Positions 8,616 through 20,315 of a stretch of 64,000 nt of DNA are shown here, one piece after another. A program made the position numbers and the translations under genes. Location of the stretch: the NCBI RefSeq assembly GCF_947496725.1, contig NZ_CANMDS010000001.1, positions 558,001 to 622,000 on the forward strand, read 5' to 3'. A model generated the notes under the pieces. The model saw only the letters and a program-made list of their open reading frames with translations, did not search any database and was not told the DNA's origin. Numbering within the stretch: position 1 is the stretch's first letter; the number at the start of each line of letters is the position of its first letter. The DNA is from an uncultured Dokdonia sp. Lineage in GTDB: Bacteria; Bacteroidota; Bacteroidia; Flavobacteriales; Flavobacteriaceae.

Positions 8616-11600
8616 CTAGTTATAGTTTACTTCTTGCTTTTCTTGCATCATATTTGCTAGATCTTCCTTGCTACCTACAAGAATGTCATCATAACGACGC
8701 ATACCTGTTCCAGCTGGAATCTTATGACCTACAATTACATTTTCTTTAAGACCTTCTAAGTAATCTATCTTACCGCTTACAGCAGCTTCGTTAAGTACTT
8801 TTGTTGTCTCTTGGAAAGATGCTGCAGAGATAAATGACTTAGTCTGTAGCGATGCTCTTGTAATACCTTGAAGGATAGGAGAAGCAGTAGCTGGTTGTAC
8901 ATCACGTGCAGTTACTTGATTCTTATCTTCTCTTCTTAGTAAAGAATTTTCATCACGAAGTTCACGTGGAGTTACTAGCTGTCCTGGTTTCAGGTTTTCA
9001 GATTCTCCTGCATCTTCTACGACTTTCATTCCGTACATAGCATCATTCTCTTCGATAAAGTCTGCTTTGTGAATAAGCTGGTTCTCTAAGAAAATAGTAT
9101 CACCCGGATCTTGTATACGTACTTTACGCATCATCTGGCGTACTACAACCTCAAAGTGCTTATCGTTAATCTTCACCCCTTGTAGACGATATACTTCTTG
9201 TACTTCGTTAACAAGGTACTGCTGTACTGCAGATGGGCCTTTGATATTTAATATATCGTTAGGCGTTACAGAACCATCAGAAAGTGGCATACCTGCTCTT
9301 ACATAATCATTTTCTTGTACAAGAATCTGGTTAGATAATTTTACTAGGTACTTCTTAACTTCACCAAGTTTTGACTCTACGATAATCTCACGATTACCAC
9401 GCTTTATTTTTCCGAAAGATACTACACCGTCTATCTCAGACACTACTGCTGGGTTAGATGGGTTACGCGCTTCAAATAATTCTGTTACACGTGGTAGACC
9501 TCCTGTAATATCTCCAGCCTTTGCAGACCTACGAGGTATTTTTACAAGAATTTTTCCTTCTTTAATCTTATCTCCATCATCTATCATAAGGTGAGCTCCT
9601 ACTGGTAAGTTGTAAGAACGTAGCGCGTTTCCTTTGCTATCCTCAATGATTAATGTTGGTATTTTCTTCTTATCTCTAGATTCAGAAATTACTTTTTCTT
9701 GGAAACCTGTTTGCTCATCTGTCTCTACACGGTACGTTATACCTTGCTCAATAGACTCAAACTTAATTTTTCCAGCAAATTCTGAAATCACAACTCCGTT
9801 AAATGGATCCCACTTACAGATTACCTCTCCAGCTTTCACCTTATCACCAGACTTGGCAAATATTTGTGAACCGTAAGGAATTGTATTTGTACTAAGTGTG
9901 ATACCCGTCTTAGGATCTGAAACTTTTGCTTCAGAAGTACGAGAGATTACGATTTCTGCAGGGTTACCTTCATTATCTTCTCCCATTACTGTCTTAAGAT
10001 CTTCTATCTCCAGTTTACCATCAAACTTAGCTGTTACGCTAGAGTCTTCAGATACACCTCCTGCAACCCCTCCTACGTGGAAGGTACGAAGTGTAAGCTG
10101 TGTTCCTGGTTCTCCAATAGACTGTGCTGCAACTACTCCTACTGCCTCACCCATTTGTACCGTTTTATTAGTAGCTAGGTTACGACCGTAACATTTTACA
10201 CAAATACCTTTCTTAGCCTCACAAGTAAGCGCAGAACGTACTTCTACAGTTTCTATTGGTGCAGCGCCTATAAGCTCTGCGATATCTTCATCTATCTCAA
10301 CACCAGCCTCAACGATTACCTCGTTAGTAAGCGGGTTTATAACATCATTAAGAGATGTACGACCTACTATACGAGCACTTAGAGATTCTATCACCTCTTC
10401 GTTTTTCTTTAACGCAGCTACTTCTACTCCTCTTAACGTACCACAATCTGTACTGTTTATGATTACATCTTGAGATACATCTACTAGACGACGTGTTAAG
10501 TAACCTGCATCTGCCGTTTTAAGAGCGGTATCTGCAAGACCTTTACGTGCACCGTGCGTAGAGATAAAGTACTCAAGAATTGAAAGACCTTCCTTAAAGT
10601 TAGAAAGAATCGGGTTTTCAATAATAGCCCCACCTCCATCGTTAGATTTCTTAGGTTTTGCCATAAGACCACGCATACCTGTAAGCTGACGTATCTGCTC
10701 TTTAGATCCACGTGCTCCTGAGTCAAGCATCATATACACCGAGTTAAACCCTTGTTGATCCTCACGGATACGCTTCATAGAAAGCTCAGTAAGAGTAGCG
10801 TTTGTAGATGTCCACACATCAATAACTTGGTTATAACGCTCTGTATTAGTAATAAGACCCATATTATAAGATCCTGTAATACCTTCTACCTGCTCGTTTG
10901 CTTCGTCTATCATACCGTGCTTTTCTGCTGGTATAATGATATCTCCTAGTGAGAATGATAATCCTCCACGGAATGCAAATCCATATCCCATAGTCTTAAT
11001 ACGGTCAAGGAAAGCTGCAGTAACTGGTACACTTGTAACCTTAAGAATACCACCTATAATATCACGAAGTGACTTTTTAGTCAATACTTCGTTAATATAT
11101 CCAGCTTCTTCTGGTACAGCCTCATTAAATAGCACACGACCTACAGTCGTCTCCATTACTTTGTATACAAGCTCTTTGTTTTCATTAAAATCCTTAGCAC
11201 GTATTTTAATGATAGCATTAATGTCTACACGTTTCTCATTGTAGGCAATGTTTACCTCTTCTGCAGAGTAGAAAGTAATTCCTTCTCCTTTTACGTGAAA
11301 CTCTGGAGTCGATTTTCTGGCCTTTGTCATATAGTAAAGACCTAATACCATATCCTGAGAAGGTACTGCTACTGGAGCACCATTTGCAGGGTTTAAGATA
11401 TTGTGAGACGCTAGCATTAATAACTGTGCTTCAAGTATCGCCTCTGGCCCAAGTGGTAAGTGCACTGCCATCTGGTCACCGTCAAAATCGGCGTTAAATG
11501 CTGTACACACAAGTGGGTGTAATTGTATCGCTTTACCTTCAATAAGCTTAGGCTGGAATGCCTGTATACCTAGACGGTGAAGCGTAGGAGCACGGTTAAG

Positions 11601-12917
11601 GAGGATAGGGTGTCCTTTAAGAACGTTCTCTAATATATCCCAAACTACTGGCTCTTTTTTGTCTATTATTTTCTTTGCAGATTTTACAGTCTTTACAATA
11701 CCACGCTCTATAAGCTTACGTATTACAAAAGGCTTGTAAAGCTCTGCTGCCATTCCCTTAGGAATACCACATTCAAATAACTTTAATTCTGGTCCTACAA
11801 CAATTACAGAACGTGCTGAGTAATCTACACGCTTACCAAGTAAGTTCTGACGGAAACGTCCTTGCTTACCTTTTAAAGAATCAGAAAGAGACTTTAATGG
11901 TCTGTTAGAATCTGTTTTTACTGCAGAAGATTTACGTGTGTTATCAAAAAGTGAATCTACAGATTCCTGTAGCATACGCTTCTCATTACGTAAGATTACC
12001 TCTGGCGCTTTGATTTCCATCAATCGCTTAAGACGGTTGTTACGTATAATTACACGACGGTAAAGATCATTAAGGTCTGATGTTGCAAAACGACCCCCAT
12101 CTAGTGGTACTAGTGGGCGTAATTCTGGTGGAATTACTGGTACAACCTTCATAATCATCCATTCTGGAAGATTCTCACGGTTTTTATTTGCATCACGTAG
12201 TGCCTCTACAACTTGAAGACGTTTAAGTGCCTCCGTTTTACGCTGCTTAGACGTCTCGTTATTTGCTTTGTGACGTAACTCATAAGAAAGCTCGTTAAGG
12301 TCTATTCTTCTTAAAAGTTCGATCAAACATTCAGCACCCATTTTGGCGATAAATTTGTTTGGATCTTCATCATCAAGGTATAGGTTTTCTTGCGGTAAAC
12401 TATCAAGTATGTTTAAGTACTCTTCTTCCGTAAGGAAATCCATTTTATTAAGGTCTTCACCCTCTTCATTCTTTGCAATACCTGGTTGTATAACCACGTA
12501 GCGCTCGTAATAAATGATCATATCTAATTTCTTAGATGGTAGACCAAGTAAGTACCCTATTTTATTAGGTAAAGATCTAAAGTACCAGATGTGAGCCACA
12601 GGAACCACAAGGTTAATGTGTCCTACACGATCACGACGTACTTTCTTCTCTGTCACCTCTACACCACAACGGTCACAAACGATCCCTTTGTAGCGTATTC
12701 TTTTATATTTACCACAAGCACACTCATAATCCTTTACGGGACCAAAAATACGCTCACAGAACAACCCATCACGCTCTGGCTTGTGCGTTCTGTAGTTGAT
12801 TGTTTCCGGCTTTAAAACTTCTCCTCTTGATGCCCCTAGAATAGATTCTGGAGACGCAAGACCAATAGAGATAGCGTTAAACTTCGGCTGTTGTACATTG
12901 TCATTATTTCTTGCCAT
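8616..12917 (-). CDS. rpoC: DNA-directed RNA polymerase subunit beta'
   Basis: Catalytic beta' subunit of RNA polymerase, 1433 residues, the usual length in Bacteroidota. The N-terminal zinc site is Cys66, Cys68, Cys81 and Cys84. The Mg-binding active-site loop NADFDGD is at 475-481. The second zinc cluster contains [11 protein letters not shown]. It follows rpoB after a 96-bp gap that holds one iterated palindrome, and ends at a strong intrinsic terminator. There is no palindrome copy within its 4.3 kb. Confidence 0.99.
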   Translation of the reverse strand: MARNNDNVQQPKFNAISIGLASPESILGASRGEVLKPETINYRTHKPERDGLFCERIFGPVKDYECACGKYKRIRYKGIVCDRCGVEVTEKKVRRDRVGHINLVVPVAHIWYFRSLPNKIGYLLGLPSKKLDMIIYYERYVVIQPGIAKNEEGEDLNKMDFLTEEEYLNILDSLPQENLYLDDEDPNKFIAKMGAECLIELLRRIDLNELSYELRHKANNETSKQRKTEALKRLQVVEALRDANKNRENLPEWMIMKVVPVIPPELRPLVPLDGGRFATSDLNDLYRRVIIRNNRLKRLMEIKAPEVILRNEKRMLQESVDSLFDNTRKSSAVKTDSNRPLKSLSDSLKGKQGRFRQNLLGKRVDYSARSVIVVGPELKLFECGIPKGMAAELYKPFVIRKLIERGIVKTVKSAKKIIDKKEPVVWDILENVLKGHPILLNRAPTLHRLGIQAFQPKLIEGKAIQLHPLVCTAFNADFDGDQMAVHLPLGPEAILEAQLLMLASHNILNPANGAPVAVPSQDMVLGLYYMTKARKSTPEFHVKGEGITFYSAEEVNIAYNEKRVDINAIIKIRAKDFNENKELVYKVMETTVGRVLFNEAVPEEAGYINEVLTKKSLRDIIGGILKVTSVPVTAAFLDRIKTMGYGFAFRGGLSFSLGDIIIPAEKHGMIDEANEQVEGITGSYNMGLITNTERYNQVIDVWTSTNATLTELSMKRIREDQQGFNSVYMMLDSGARGSKEQIRQLTGMRGLMAKPKKSNDGGGAIIENPILSNFKEGLSILEYFISTHGARKGLADTALKTADAGYLTRRLVDVSQDVIINSTDCGTLRGVEVAALKKNEEVIESLSARIVGRTSLNDVINPLTNEVIVEAGVEIDEDIAELIGAAPIETVEVRSALTCEAKKGICVKCYGRNLATNKTVQMGEAVGVVAAQSIGEPGTQLTLRTFHVGGVAGGVSEDSSVTAKFDGKLEIEDLKTVMGEDNEGNPAEIVISRTSEAKVSDPKTGITLSTNTIPYGSQIFAKSGDKVKAGEVICKWDPFNGVVISEFAGKIKFESIEQGITYRVETDEQTGFQEKVISESRDKKKIPTLIIEDSKGNALRSYNLPVGAHLMIDDGDKIKEGKILVKIPRRSAKAGDITGGLPRVTELFEARNPSNPAVVSEIDGVVSFGKIKRGNREIIVESKLGEVKKYLVKLSNQILVQENDYVRAGMPLSDGSVTPNDILNIKGPSAVQQYLVNEVQEVYRLQGVKINDKHFEVVVRQMMRKVRIQDPGDTIFLENQLIHKADFIEENDAMYGMKVVEDAGESENLKPGQLVTPRELRDENSLLRREDKNQVTARDVQPATASPILQGITRASLQTKSFISAASFQETTKVLNEAAVSGKIDYLEGLKENVIVGHKIPAGTGMRRYDDILVGSKEDLANMMQEKQEVNYN

Positions 12918-12965
12918 AATTCTGTGTATGTCGAATTAATTATTGTTGTGAATGGTTGTTGTTAC

Positions 12966-12979
12966 GCTTTCGCGAAAGC
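12966..12979. repeat. Iterated palindrome copy 4 (rpoB-rpoC spacer)
   Basis: Perfect 14-mer in the short spacer between rpoB and rpoC. It must be transcribed within the operon and could form a compact RNA hairpin. Confidence 0.95.
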
Positions 12980-13013
12980 GGAATCCCGAGAGACTCCACT
13001 TTCCAAAAACCAT

Positions 13014-16000
13014 TTACTTTTCTTCTAGACGAATGTCTAGTCCCAGTCCTTTAAGCTCGTGCATTAATACGTTGAAAGATTCAGGAAGACCTGGCTCTGG
13101 CATAGGCTCTCCTTTTACAATACTTTCATACGTCTTAGCACGACCAATCACGTCATCAGACTTTACAGTAAGGATCTCACGCAATGTTGCCGAAGCTCCA
13201 TATGCCTCAAGAGCCCATACCTCCATCTCACCAAAACGTTGCCCTCCAAACTGCGCCTTACCTCCAAGAGGTTGTTGCGTAATAAGAGAGTACGGCCCGA
13301 TAGAACGCGCGTGCATCTTATCATCTACCATATGCCCTAGTTTAAGCATATAGATAACTCCTACCGTTGCTGGTTGATCAAAACGATCTCCAGTACCTCC
13401 GTCATATAAATATGTATGACCAAAGCGTGGTATACCTGCCTCGTCTGTAAGTGCGTTAATCTGATCTAGTGTTGCTCCATCAAAAATAGGCGTCGCATAA
13501 GTTCTTCCTAATTTTTGACCTGCCCATCCTAACACGGTCTCATAAATCTGACCAATGTTCATACGTGATGGTACACCTAGTGGGTTAAGAACGATGTCTA
13601 CAGGAGTTCCATCCTCAAGGAATGGCATATCCTCTTGACGTACGATACGTGCAACGATACCTTTGTTACCGTGACGTCCCGCCATCTTATCTCCTACTTT
13701 AAGCTTACGTTTTTTAGCAATATAAACCTTAGCAAGTTTGATGATACCAGCTGGTAGCTCATCTCCTACTGAGATTGTAAATTTCTCACGACGTAAGTTA
13801 CCTTGTAGATCGTTTTCTTTAATCTTATAGTTGTGTAATAAGTCTGCAATAAGTGTATTAGTCTTATCATCTGTAGTCCAAGTACCTTGTGTAAGGTGCG
13901 TGTAATCTTCTACAGAGTTAAGCATCTTGAGTGTAAATTTCTTTCCTTTAGGAAGTACTTCTTCACCTAGATCATTCATTACACCTTGAGCAGTCTTACC
14001 ATTTACAAGTTTGAATAATTTTTCAATTAATACAGCCTGTAAATCGTCAAACTTCACATCATACTTATCTTCGAGTACTGCGATGTCTTCTTTATCTTTT
14101 GCACGTTTACGCTTATCTTTTATCGCTCTAGCAAACAATTTCTTGTTTATAACTACACCGTGTAAAGATGGTGATGCTTTAAGGGAAGCATCTTTTACGT
14201 CTCCTGCTTTATCTCCAAATATTGCGCGAAGTAATTTTTCTTCTGGAGTAGGATCAGACTCTCCTTTTGGAGTAATCTTACCTATTAATATATCTCCAGG
14301 TTTTACTTCTGCACCTATACGAATCATTCCGTTCTCATCAAGGTCTTTTGTAGCCTCTTCAGAAACGTTAGGAATATCATTAGTAAGCTCTTCGTTACCT
14401 AACTTCGTATCTCTTACATCAAGAGAGTACTCATCAATGTGTATAGAAGTAAAGATATCGTCACGCACTACCTTTTCTGATATTACAATCGCATCCTCAA
14501 AGTTATATCCCTTCCAAGGCATAAAGGCCACCTTCATATTACGTCCTAGTGCAAGCTCACCTTTCTCGGTAGCATACCCTTGACATAATACTTGACCACG
14601 CTCAACTCTATCTCCTACTTTTACAATAGGTTTAAGGTTGATATTTGTACCCTGGTTAGTCTTACGGAATTTAATAAGATTGTAAGATTTAGAATCCTCG
14701 TCAAAACTTACGAGACGCTCATCATCTGTACGATCATATTTTATAGTAATCATATTTGCGTCTACATACTCTACTGTACCTGCACCTTCTGCATTAATTA
14801 GTACTCTAGAATCTGTAGCTACTTGACGTTCCAGACCTGTTCCCACGATAGGCGCATCTGCCATAATAAGTGGTACTGCCTGGCGCATCATATTCGACCC
14901 CATCAGTGCACGGTTTGCATCATCGTGTTCCAAGAATGGAATAAGTGATGCAGAGATAGATGCAATCTGGTTAGGACTAACATCTGCATAATGTACTGTA
15001 TCTGGATCTACTACTGGGAAATCACCTTCCATACGTGCAATTACTTTTTCTTCAGTAATTGTACCTTCATCATTCATAGGGTTGTTTGCTTGCGCTATTA
15101 ACATCCCTTCTTCTTCCTCAGCACTTAAGTATTGTGGTTCTGATTTTAAATCTATCTTACCACCTTCAACCTTACGATATGGAGTCTCAATGAATCCCAT
15201 ATTATTCACCTTAGCATAAACAGCTAGTGAAGATATAAGACCAATGTTTGGTCCCTCTGGTGTTTCAATAGGACATAATCTACCGTAGTGTGTGTAGTGC
15301 ACATCACGCACCTCAAATCCTGCACGCTCACGTGATAAACCTCCAGGCCCAAGTGCAGATAGACGACGCTTGTGCGTAATCTCAGCAAGTGGATTAGTTT
15401 GGTCCATAAACTGTGACAACTGGTTTGTACCAAAGAATGAATTAATTACAGAAGACAATGTCTTTGCATTAATCAAATCTATAGGAGTAAACACTTCATT
15501 ATCACGTACGTTCATACGCTCACGTATTGTACGAGCCATACGAGCAAGACCTACACCAAACTGGGCAGAAAGTTGCTCACCTACAGTACGTACACGACGG
15601 TTTGATAAGTGATCAATATCATCAATCTCTGCTTTTGCATTGATTAACTCAATTAGGTATTTTATAATGGTAATAATATCTAGCTTAGTAAGCACCTGCT
15701 TATCCATCTCGATATCAAGACCTAATTTCTTATTCATTCTATAACGACCTACTTCACCTAAGTTGTAACGTTGGTCTGAGAAGAATAACTTATCTATAAT
15801 ACCACGTGCAGTTTCCTCATCTGGCGGTTCTGCATTACGTAATTGTCTATAGATATGCTCAACAGCTTCTTTTTCAGAATTTGTTGGATCCTTCTGTAAT
15901 GTATTATGGATAATCGCATAATCTGCCTGCTGATTATCTTCTTTGTGAAGTAATACAGTTTTTGCTCCAGCCTCAAGAATTTCTTCTACGTGCTCTTTTT

Positions 16001-16835
16001 CTAGAACTGTATCACGATCAAGTACTATCTCATTACGCTCGATAGATACTACTTCACCTGTATCTTCATCAACAAAATCTTCGTGCCAAGTGTTAAGAAC
16101 ACGTGCAGCAAGCTTGCGACCAAGATATTTTTTAAGCCCTGTTTTAGAAACTTTAACCTCCTCTGCAAGATCAAATATCTCAAGGATATCTTTATCTCTT
16201 TCAAAACCGATAGCACGGAAAAGTGTAGTAACAGGTAATTTCTTTTTACGATCAATATAAGCGTACATAACGCTATTAATATCTGTCGCAAATTCTATCC
16301 ACGAACCTTTAAAAGGAATTACACGTGCAGAATATAATTTTGTTCCATTTGCGTGGAACGACTGTCCAAAGAATACCCCTGGAGAACGGTGTAATTGAGA
16401 AACAACAACACGCTCTGCGCCGTTGATCACAAATGTTCCGCTAGGAGTCATATATGGGATTGTACCAAGATATACATCTTGTACGATTGTTTCAAAATCT
16501 TCGTGTTCCTCGTCTGTACAGTATAATTTTAGACGCGCTTTTAACGGCACACTATAAGTAAGTCCACGCTCTATACACTCTTGTATAGAATATCTAGGTG
16601 GATCAACAAAATAATCTAAAAACTCGAGTACAAAGTTGTTACGAGTATCTGTAATTGGGAAGTTCTCGAGAAAAGTATTGTAAAGACCCTCATCACCTCT
16701 CTCATCAGACTTTGTTTCCAGCTGGAAGAAATCTTGGAAAGACTTTACTTGAATATCCAAAAAGTCTGGATAATCAGGTCTATTCTTTACCGATGAGAAA
16801 CTGATTCTTTCTCCTTGTTTTGCATCTTGCATCAT
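13014..16835 (-). CDS. rpoB: DNA-directed RNA polymerase subunit beta
   Basis: The beta subunit, about 1273 residues. The rifampicin-region segment around [23 protein letters not shown] is intact, as are [12 protein letters not shown] and the C-terminal segment [20 protein letters not shown] that contacts beta'. I place the start at the ATG ending at 16835; the codon before it is TTG and the next one is also ATG, so the exact start is uncertain by one codon. It is separated from rplL by 190 bp containing a long hairpin. No palindrome copy lies within the gene. Confidence 0.98.
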   Translation of the reverse strand: MMQDAKQGERISFSSVKNRPDYPDFLDIQVKSFQDFFQLETKSDERGDEGLYNTFLENFPITDTRNNFVLEFLDYFVDPPRYSIQECIERGLTYSVPLKARLKLYCTDEEHEDFETIVQDVYLGTIPYMTPSGTFVINGAERVVVSQLHRSPGVFFGQSFHANGTKLYSARVIPFKGSWIEFATDINSVMYAYIDRKKKLPVTTLFRAIGFERDKDILEIFDLAEEVKVSKTGLKKYLGRKLAARVLNTWHEDFVDEDTGEVVSIERNEIVLDRDTVLEKEHVEEILEAGAKTVLLHKEDNQQADYAIIHNTLQKDPTNSEKEAVEHIYRQLRNAEPPDEETARGIIDKLFFSDQRYNLGEVGRYRMNKKLGLDIEMDKQVLTKLDIITIIKYLIELINAKAEIDDIDHLSNRRVRTVGEQLSAQFGVGLARMARTIRERMNVRDNEVFTPIDLINAKTLSSVINSFFGTNQLSQFMDQTNPLAEITHKRRLSALGPGGLSRERAGFEVRDVHYTHYGRLCPIETPEGPNIGLISSLAVYAKVNNMGFIETPYRKVEGGKIDLKSEPQYLSAEEEEGMLIAQANNPMNDEGTITEEKVIARMEGDFPVVDPDTVHYADVSPNQIASISASLIPFLEHDDANRALMGSNMMRQAVPLIMADAPIVGTGLERQVATDSRVLINAEGAGTVEYVDANMITIKYDRTDDERLVSFDEDSKSYNLIKFRKTNQGTNINLKPIVKVGDRVERGQVLCQGYATEKGELALGRNMKVAFMPWKGYNFEDAIVISEKVVRDDIFTSIHIDEYSLDVRDTKLGNEELTNDIPNVSEEATKDLDENGMIRIGAEVKPGDILIGKITPKGESDPTPEEKLLRAIFGDKAGDVKDASLKASPSLHGVVINKKLFARAIKDKRKRAKDKEDIAVLEDKYDVKFDDLQAVLIEKLFKLVNGKTAQGVMNDLGEEVLPKGKKFTLKMLNSVEDYTHLTQGTWTTDDKTNTLIADLLHNYKIKENDLQGNLRREKFTISVGDELPAGIIKLAKVYIAKKRKLKVGDKMAGRHGNKGIVARIVRQEDMPFLEDGTPVDIVLNPLGVPSRMNIGQIYETVLGWAGQKLGRTYATPIFDGATLDQINALTDEAGIPRFGHTYLYDGGTGDRFDQPATVGVIYMLKLGHMVDDKMHARSIGPYSLITQQPLGGKAQFGGQRFGEMEVWALEAYGASATLREILTVKSDDVIGRAKTYESIVKGEPMPEPGLPESFNVLMHELKGLGLDIRLEEK

Positions 16836-16960
16836 CAACGAACGGAATTTGATTAGAACTAAACTTGCCCCTTAGCAAGTCTAAAAAGATTTTATATTAA
16901 CGACCAAAATCGAGAAAAAGTCGAGTTACATAAAAAAGGTAACTACTTTATACGACAAAT

Positions 16961-17006
16961 GGTTTAGACCAAATTGCGCCTTTGACAGACACAACTAGTC
17001 TAAACC
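16961..17006 (-). other. Hairpin in the rplL-rpoB spacer (attenuator or processing site)
   Basis: Nine-base arms GGTTTAGAC (16961-16969) and GTCTAAACC (16998-17006) enclose 28 nt, just after rplL. No T-run follows, so full termination is unlikely. In E. coli the same spacer holds an attenuator and an RNase III site that set the ratio of L12 to beta; a similar role is inferred here. Confidence 0.5.
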
Positions 17007-17029
17007 TTTATCTATTTATTATGGTAAGC

Positions 17030-17404
17030 TTACTTAAGCTCAACTTCTGCACCAGCTTCTTCTAACTGAGCTTTAAGTGCTTCTGCCTCATCTTTAGCAA
17101 CACCTTCTTTAACTGGAGATGGAGCACCATCTACTAATCCTTTAGCGTCTTTAAGACCTAATCCAGTTAATTCTTTTACAAGCTTAACTACAGCAAGCTT
17201 AGAAGCTCCAGCAGCCTTAAGGATTACGTCAAATTCTGACTTCTCCTCAGCAGCGTCTCCACCACCAGCTCCACCAGCAGCAACAGCTACAGCTGCAGCA
17301 GCAGGCTCGATACCATACTCATCTTTTAAAATAGTAGCTAACTCATTTACTTCTTTTACTGTAAGGTTAACTAATTGTTCTGCGAATTCTTTTAAATCTG
17401 CCAT
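17030..17404 (-). CDS. rplL: 50S ribosomal protein L7/L12
   Basis: A 124-residue stalk protein. The N-terminal dimerisation helix region is followed by an Ala/Gly-rich hinge ([15 protein letters not shown], about 35-50), then the C-terminal factor-binding domain with [20 protein letters not shown]. It recruits EF-Tu and EF-G to the ribosome. It lies 56 bp after rplJ and precedes the hairpin-containing rpoB leader. Confidence 0.99.
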   Translation of the reverse strand: MADLKEFAEQLVNLTVKEVNELATILKDEYGIEPAAAAVAVAAGGAGGGDAAEEKSEFDVILKAAGASKLAVVKLVKELTGLGLKDAKGLVDGAPSPVKEGVAKDEAEALKAQLEEAGAEVELK

Positions 17405-17460
17405 TTTCTATCGTTTTTGAAAATTGTAATTGTTATATAATAAATAATAGTGCGTACTGC

Positions 17461-17982
17461 TTAACCTTCCTTCTCAGAAAGGGTTTTGATAATACCAGCA
17501 AGGGTTCCTCCACTTGACTTAAGAGCGCTAACAACGTTCTTAGCAGGCGATTGAAGTAATCCAATGATGTCTCCAATAAGTTCCTCTCTTGATTTGATAT
17601 TTACCAGGTTATCTAGTTGATCATCTCCAACGTAGATAGCTTCTTCTATAAATGCTCCTTTTAATAAAGGCTTCTCAGATTTCTTACGAAACTCCTTAAT
17701 TACCTTTGCTGGTGCATTTCCAGTCTCAGAAAACATAATTGCAGTGTTTCCTTTTAAAACTTCAGGAAGTTCTGCAAAATCTTTGTCTGATGCTTCCATT
17801 GCTTTTGCAAGCAATGTGTTCTTAACTACAGATAAACTTACTCCTGCCTTGAAACAAGCACGACGTAAATTTGAAGTCGTCCCAGCATCTAGTCCAGAAA
17901 TATCAGTAAGGTATATGTGAGCGTTCTCTCCTAACTGCGTAGTTAAATCTTGAATTACTATTGATTTTTCTTCTCTTGTCAT
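17461..17982 (-). CDS. rplJ: 50S ribosomal protein L10
   Basis: 173 residues, beginning with MTREEKSIVI and containing YLTDISGLDAGTTSNLRRAC, typical of bacterial L10. It anchors the L7/L12 stalk. Only 15 bp separate it from rplA, so there is no room for a separate long L10-binding leader of the E. coli type directly before the gene. It is part of the rplKAJL cluster. Confidence 0.98.
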   Translation of the reverse strand: MTREEKSIVIQDLTTQLGENAHIYLTDISGLDAGTTSNLRRACFKAGVSLSVVKNTLLAKAMEASDKDFAELPEVLKGNTAIMFSETGNAPAKVIKEFRKKSEKPLLKGAFIEEAIYVGDDQLDNLVNIKSREELIGDIIGLLQSPAKNVVSALKSSGGTLAGIIKTLSEKEG

Positions 17983-17997
17983 AATCTAAAATTTAAA

Positions 17998-18696
17998 CTA
18001 GTCAGTAGCAAAACGCTTAGTATCAACCTCTACAGAAGGGCTCATTGTACTTGACATAAAAATACTTTTTATGTAAACACCCTTTGCAGTTGTAGGCTTA
18101 AGCTTTACTAATGTTGTTATTAATTCTCTTGCGTTACCAGCAATTTTTTCTGCATCAAAAGATGCCTTACCTACAGAGGCGTGGATGATACCAGTCTTAT
18201 CAACTTTAAAGTCAATTTTACCAGCTTTCACATCAGAAACTGCTTTTGCAATATCCATAGTTACTGTACCTGTCTTTGGGTTAGGCATTAAACCACGTGG
18301 TCCTAAGACACGTCCTAAAGGTCCTAATTTACCCATTACACTAGGCATTGTGATTATAACGTCTACATCTGTCCAACCACCTTTGATTTTCTCAAGGTAC
18401 TCATCAAGACCTACGTAGTCTGCTCCTGCTGCCTCAGCTTCTCCCGCTTTATCCGGAGTAACAAGAGCTAGCACTTTTACGTCTTTACCTGTTCCGTGAG
18501 GAAGAGTTACCACGCCACGCACCATCTGGTTTGCTTTACGAGGATCTACATTAAGACGTACAGCAATATCTACAGAAGGGTCAAAGTTTACGTTACTTAC
18601 TTCTTTGATTAAAGCAGAAGCGTCAGCTAGATTGTAGGTTTGACCCGCTTCAATCTTAGACTGATTTTCTTTTTGCTTTTTTGTTAATTTTGCCAT
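17998..18696 (-). CDS. rplA: 50S ribosomal protein L1
   Basis: 232 residues. The L1 signature region is visible ([25 protein letters not shown]). It binds 23S rRNA at the E-site stalk and in many bacteria represses its own operon by binding the mRNA. It lies 21 bp downstream of rplK. Confidence 0.98.
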   Translation of the reverse strand: MAKLTKKQKENQSKIEAGQTYNLADASALIKEVSNVNFDPSVDIAVRLNVDPRKANQMVRGVVTLPHGTGKDVKVLALVTPDKAGEAEAAGADYVGLDEYLEKIKGGWTDVDVIITMPSVMGKLGPLGRVLGPRGLMPNPKTGTVTMDIAKAVSDVKAGKIDFKVDKTGIIHASVGKASFDAEKIAGNARELITTLVKLKPTTAKGVYIKSIFMSSTMSPSVEVDTKRFATD

Positions 18697-18717
18697 TATT
18701 GTTTTCTTTTTAAGCTG

Positions 18718-19158
18718 TTAAGCTGGTGCATCTCCACCTTTAACCGTTATACCCATTGAACGAGCTGTACCTGCTACCATTTTCATTGCACTTTCTACAG
18801 TGAATGCATTAAGGTCAGGCATTTTGTCCTCTGCAATTGCACGTACTTGATCCCAAGTAACTTTTGCAACCTTCTTACGGTTTGGTTCACCAGATCCACT
18901 CTTTACTTTAGCTGCTTCCAATAGTTGAACTGCTGCAGGAGGAGTCTTGATTACAAAATCAAAAGACTTATCCTTATATACAGTTATCGCAACAGGAAGT
19001 ACTTTACCAGCTTTATCTTGAGTTCTAGCATTAAACTGCTTACAGAACTCCATAATATTTACGCCGGCAGCACCTAAAGCAGGTCCTACTGGTGGAGAAG
19101 GGTTTGCGGCACCTCCTCGTACTTGTAACTTTACAACCTTACTTACTTCTTTTGCCAT
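18718..19158 (-). CDS. rplK: 50S ribosomal protein L11
   Basis: 146 residues. The conserved N-terminal proline-rich stretch ([25 protein letters not shown]) and the C-terminal GTARSMGI motif are present. It forms the base of the factor-binding stalk. It is first in the rplKA pair, following nusG with an 82-bp gap. Confidence 0.98.
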   Translation of the reverse strand: MAKEVSKVVKLQVRGGAANPSPPVGPALGAAGVNIMEFCKQFNARTQDKAGKVLPVAITVYKDKSFDFVIKTPPAAVQLLEAAKVKSGSGEPNRKKVAKVTWDQVRAIAEDKMPDLNAFTVESAMKMVAGTARSMGITVKGGDAPA

Positions 19159-19240
19159 TTCTAAAAATTTAAACTGATCTGTTCATAAAGTGGAAGCAAT
19201 AGAACAAAATCCAAAATATATTAATGTAACAATTAATTTC

Positions 19241-19795
19241 TTATACCTTTTCAACCTGCATATAGCTAAGCTCTAATGGTGTTTTTCTTCCAAAAATTTT
19301 AACCATCACCTCAAGCTTACGCTTCTCTTCATTTACTTTTTCAACAGTTCCATTAAAACCATTAAAAGGACCATCTATTACCTTGATAGTCTCTCCTATA
19401 GTAAATGGTATTGCAACGCTGTCTTGTTTTACAGCAAGCTCATCTACCTTACCTAGCATACGGTTTACCTCTGCCTTTCTTAACGGCACAGGATCACCAC
19501 CTTTTACTTCTCCTAAAAATCCTATAACACCATTAATAGACTTAATGATGTGAGGTATTTCTCCAGCTAGATTTGCTTTAACCATTATGTAACCTGGAAA
19601 ATAAACACGTTCTTTGTTTACTTTCTTACCGTTACGTATTTGAATAACCTTTTCTGTAGGCACTAAAACCTCCTCAATGTTATCTTCTAGACTTAATCGT
19701 GAAATTTCTTGCTCGATATATGCCTTAACTTTATTCTCTTGACCACTAACGGCCCTTACCACATACCACTGTTTGGTGCTGTTTGCTTTAGCCAT
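19241..19795 (-). CDS. nusG: Transcription termination/antitermination factor NusG
   Basis: 184 residues. The NGN domain (WYVVRAVSGQENKVKAYIE...FPGYIMVKA) is followed by a C-terminal KOW domain (GETIKVIDGPFNGFNGTVEKVN). It binds RNA polymerase and links it to the ribosome or Rho. It is 10 bp after secE, the classical secE-nusG pair. Confidence 0.98.
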   Translation of the reverse strand: MAKANSTKQWYVVRAVSGQENKVKAYIEQEISRLSLEDNIEEVLVPTEKVIQIRNGKKVNKERVYFPGYIMVKANLAGEIPHIIKSINGVIGFLGEVKGGDPVPLRKAEVNRMLGKVDELAVKQDSVAIPFTIGETIKVIDGPFNGFNGTVEKVNEEKRKLEVMVKIFGRKTPLELSYMQVEKV

Positions 19796-19805
19796 ATCGT
19801 CTTAA

Positions 19806-20009
19806 TTAATTTATTCCTACTATTTTATCAAAGTATAACTTAATTACATTGCTAAAAACAGTATCAACACCCCATATAGCTAAAGAAAATAATATCGAAA
19901 ACACAGCTACTACAACCATAAGACGCTGAGCCTCTGGAAGTGGTGTCCACGTTACGTGATTTTTCAATTCGTTATATGATTCTTGAACGTAATTAATTAA
20001 TCCAGCCAT
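19806..20009 (-). CDS. secE: Preprotein translocase subunit SecE
   Basis: 67 residues with one membrane segment (about 30-52, MVVVAVFSILFSLAIWGV), preceded by the conserved amphipathic region ELKNHVTWTPLPEAQRL. This is the short single-span form of SecE. It stabilises SecY in the inner membrane. It lies between tRNA-Trp and nusG. Confidence 0.97.
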   Translation of the reverse strand: MAGLINYVQESYNELKNHVTWTPLPEAQRLMVVVAVFSILFSLAIWGVDTVFSNVIKLYFDKIVGIN

Positions 20010-20111
20010 AATAGTTATATCGTTTTAGAAGTAGATAAGATATCTAATAATCTTCTAGTAAATTCCAAAATTCTAATGAGCAAGACACATTGTGTAAATA
20101 CTCATAAATTG

Positions 20112-20184
20112 CACGGGTTGAGAGACTCGAACTCACGACACCTGGTTTTGGAGACCAGTGCTCTACCAACTGAGCTAAACCCGT
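20112..20184 (-). tRNA. tRNA-Trp (CCA)
   Basis: 73 nt. The acceptor ACGGGTT pairs with AACCCGT, the D-arm starts GCTCAG, the anticodon loop is CTCCAAA (anticodon CCA), and the T-arm has GTTCGAGTC. No CCA tail is encoded directly. It lies between tuf and secE, as in many bacteria. Confidence 0.97.
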
Positions 20185-20220
20185 ATCCGTAGGACTAACC
20201 TACTTGAGATAAATTTTTAC

Positions 20221-20234
20221 GCTTTCGCGAAAGC
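20221..20234. repeat. Iterated palindrome copy 5 (tuf-tRNA-Trp spacer)
   Basis: Perfect 14-mer, preceded by TTAC, between tuf and the Trp tRNA. Confidence 0.95.
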
Positions 20235-20262
20235 GCAATAACCTTCTCTTTAACAAAAGTCA

Positions 20263-20288
20263 AGGCGTTCTGAAAAAACAGAACACCT
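20263..20288 (-). terminator. Hairpin after tuf (weak terminator or processing site)
   Basis: Arms AGGCGTTCTG and CAGAACACCT (one mismatch) enclose six A, 28 bp after the tuf stop. On the minus strand only a short interrupted T-run follows, so termination is probably partial. Confidence 0.5.
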
Positions 20289-20315
20289 TTACTTTTATTT
20301 ATTATCTAGATAAAA

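Noticed and set aside
13014-16838. Long frames on the opposite strand of rpoB, rpoC and the CheB/CheR fusion
   Set aside because: They mirror strongly conserved genes and arise from codon bias; none shows a family motif.
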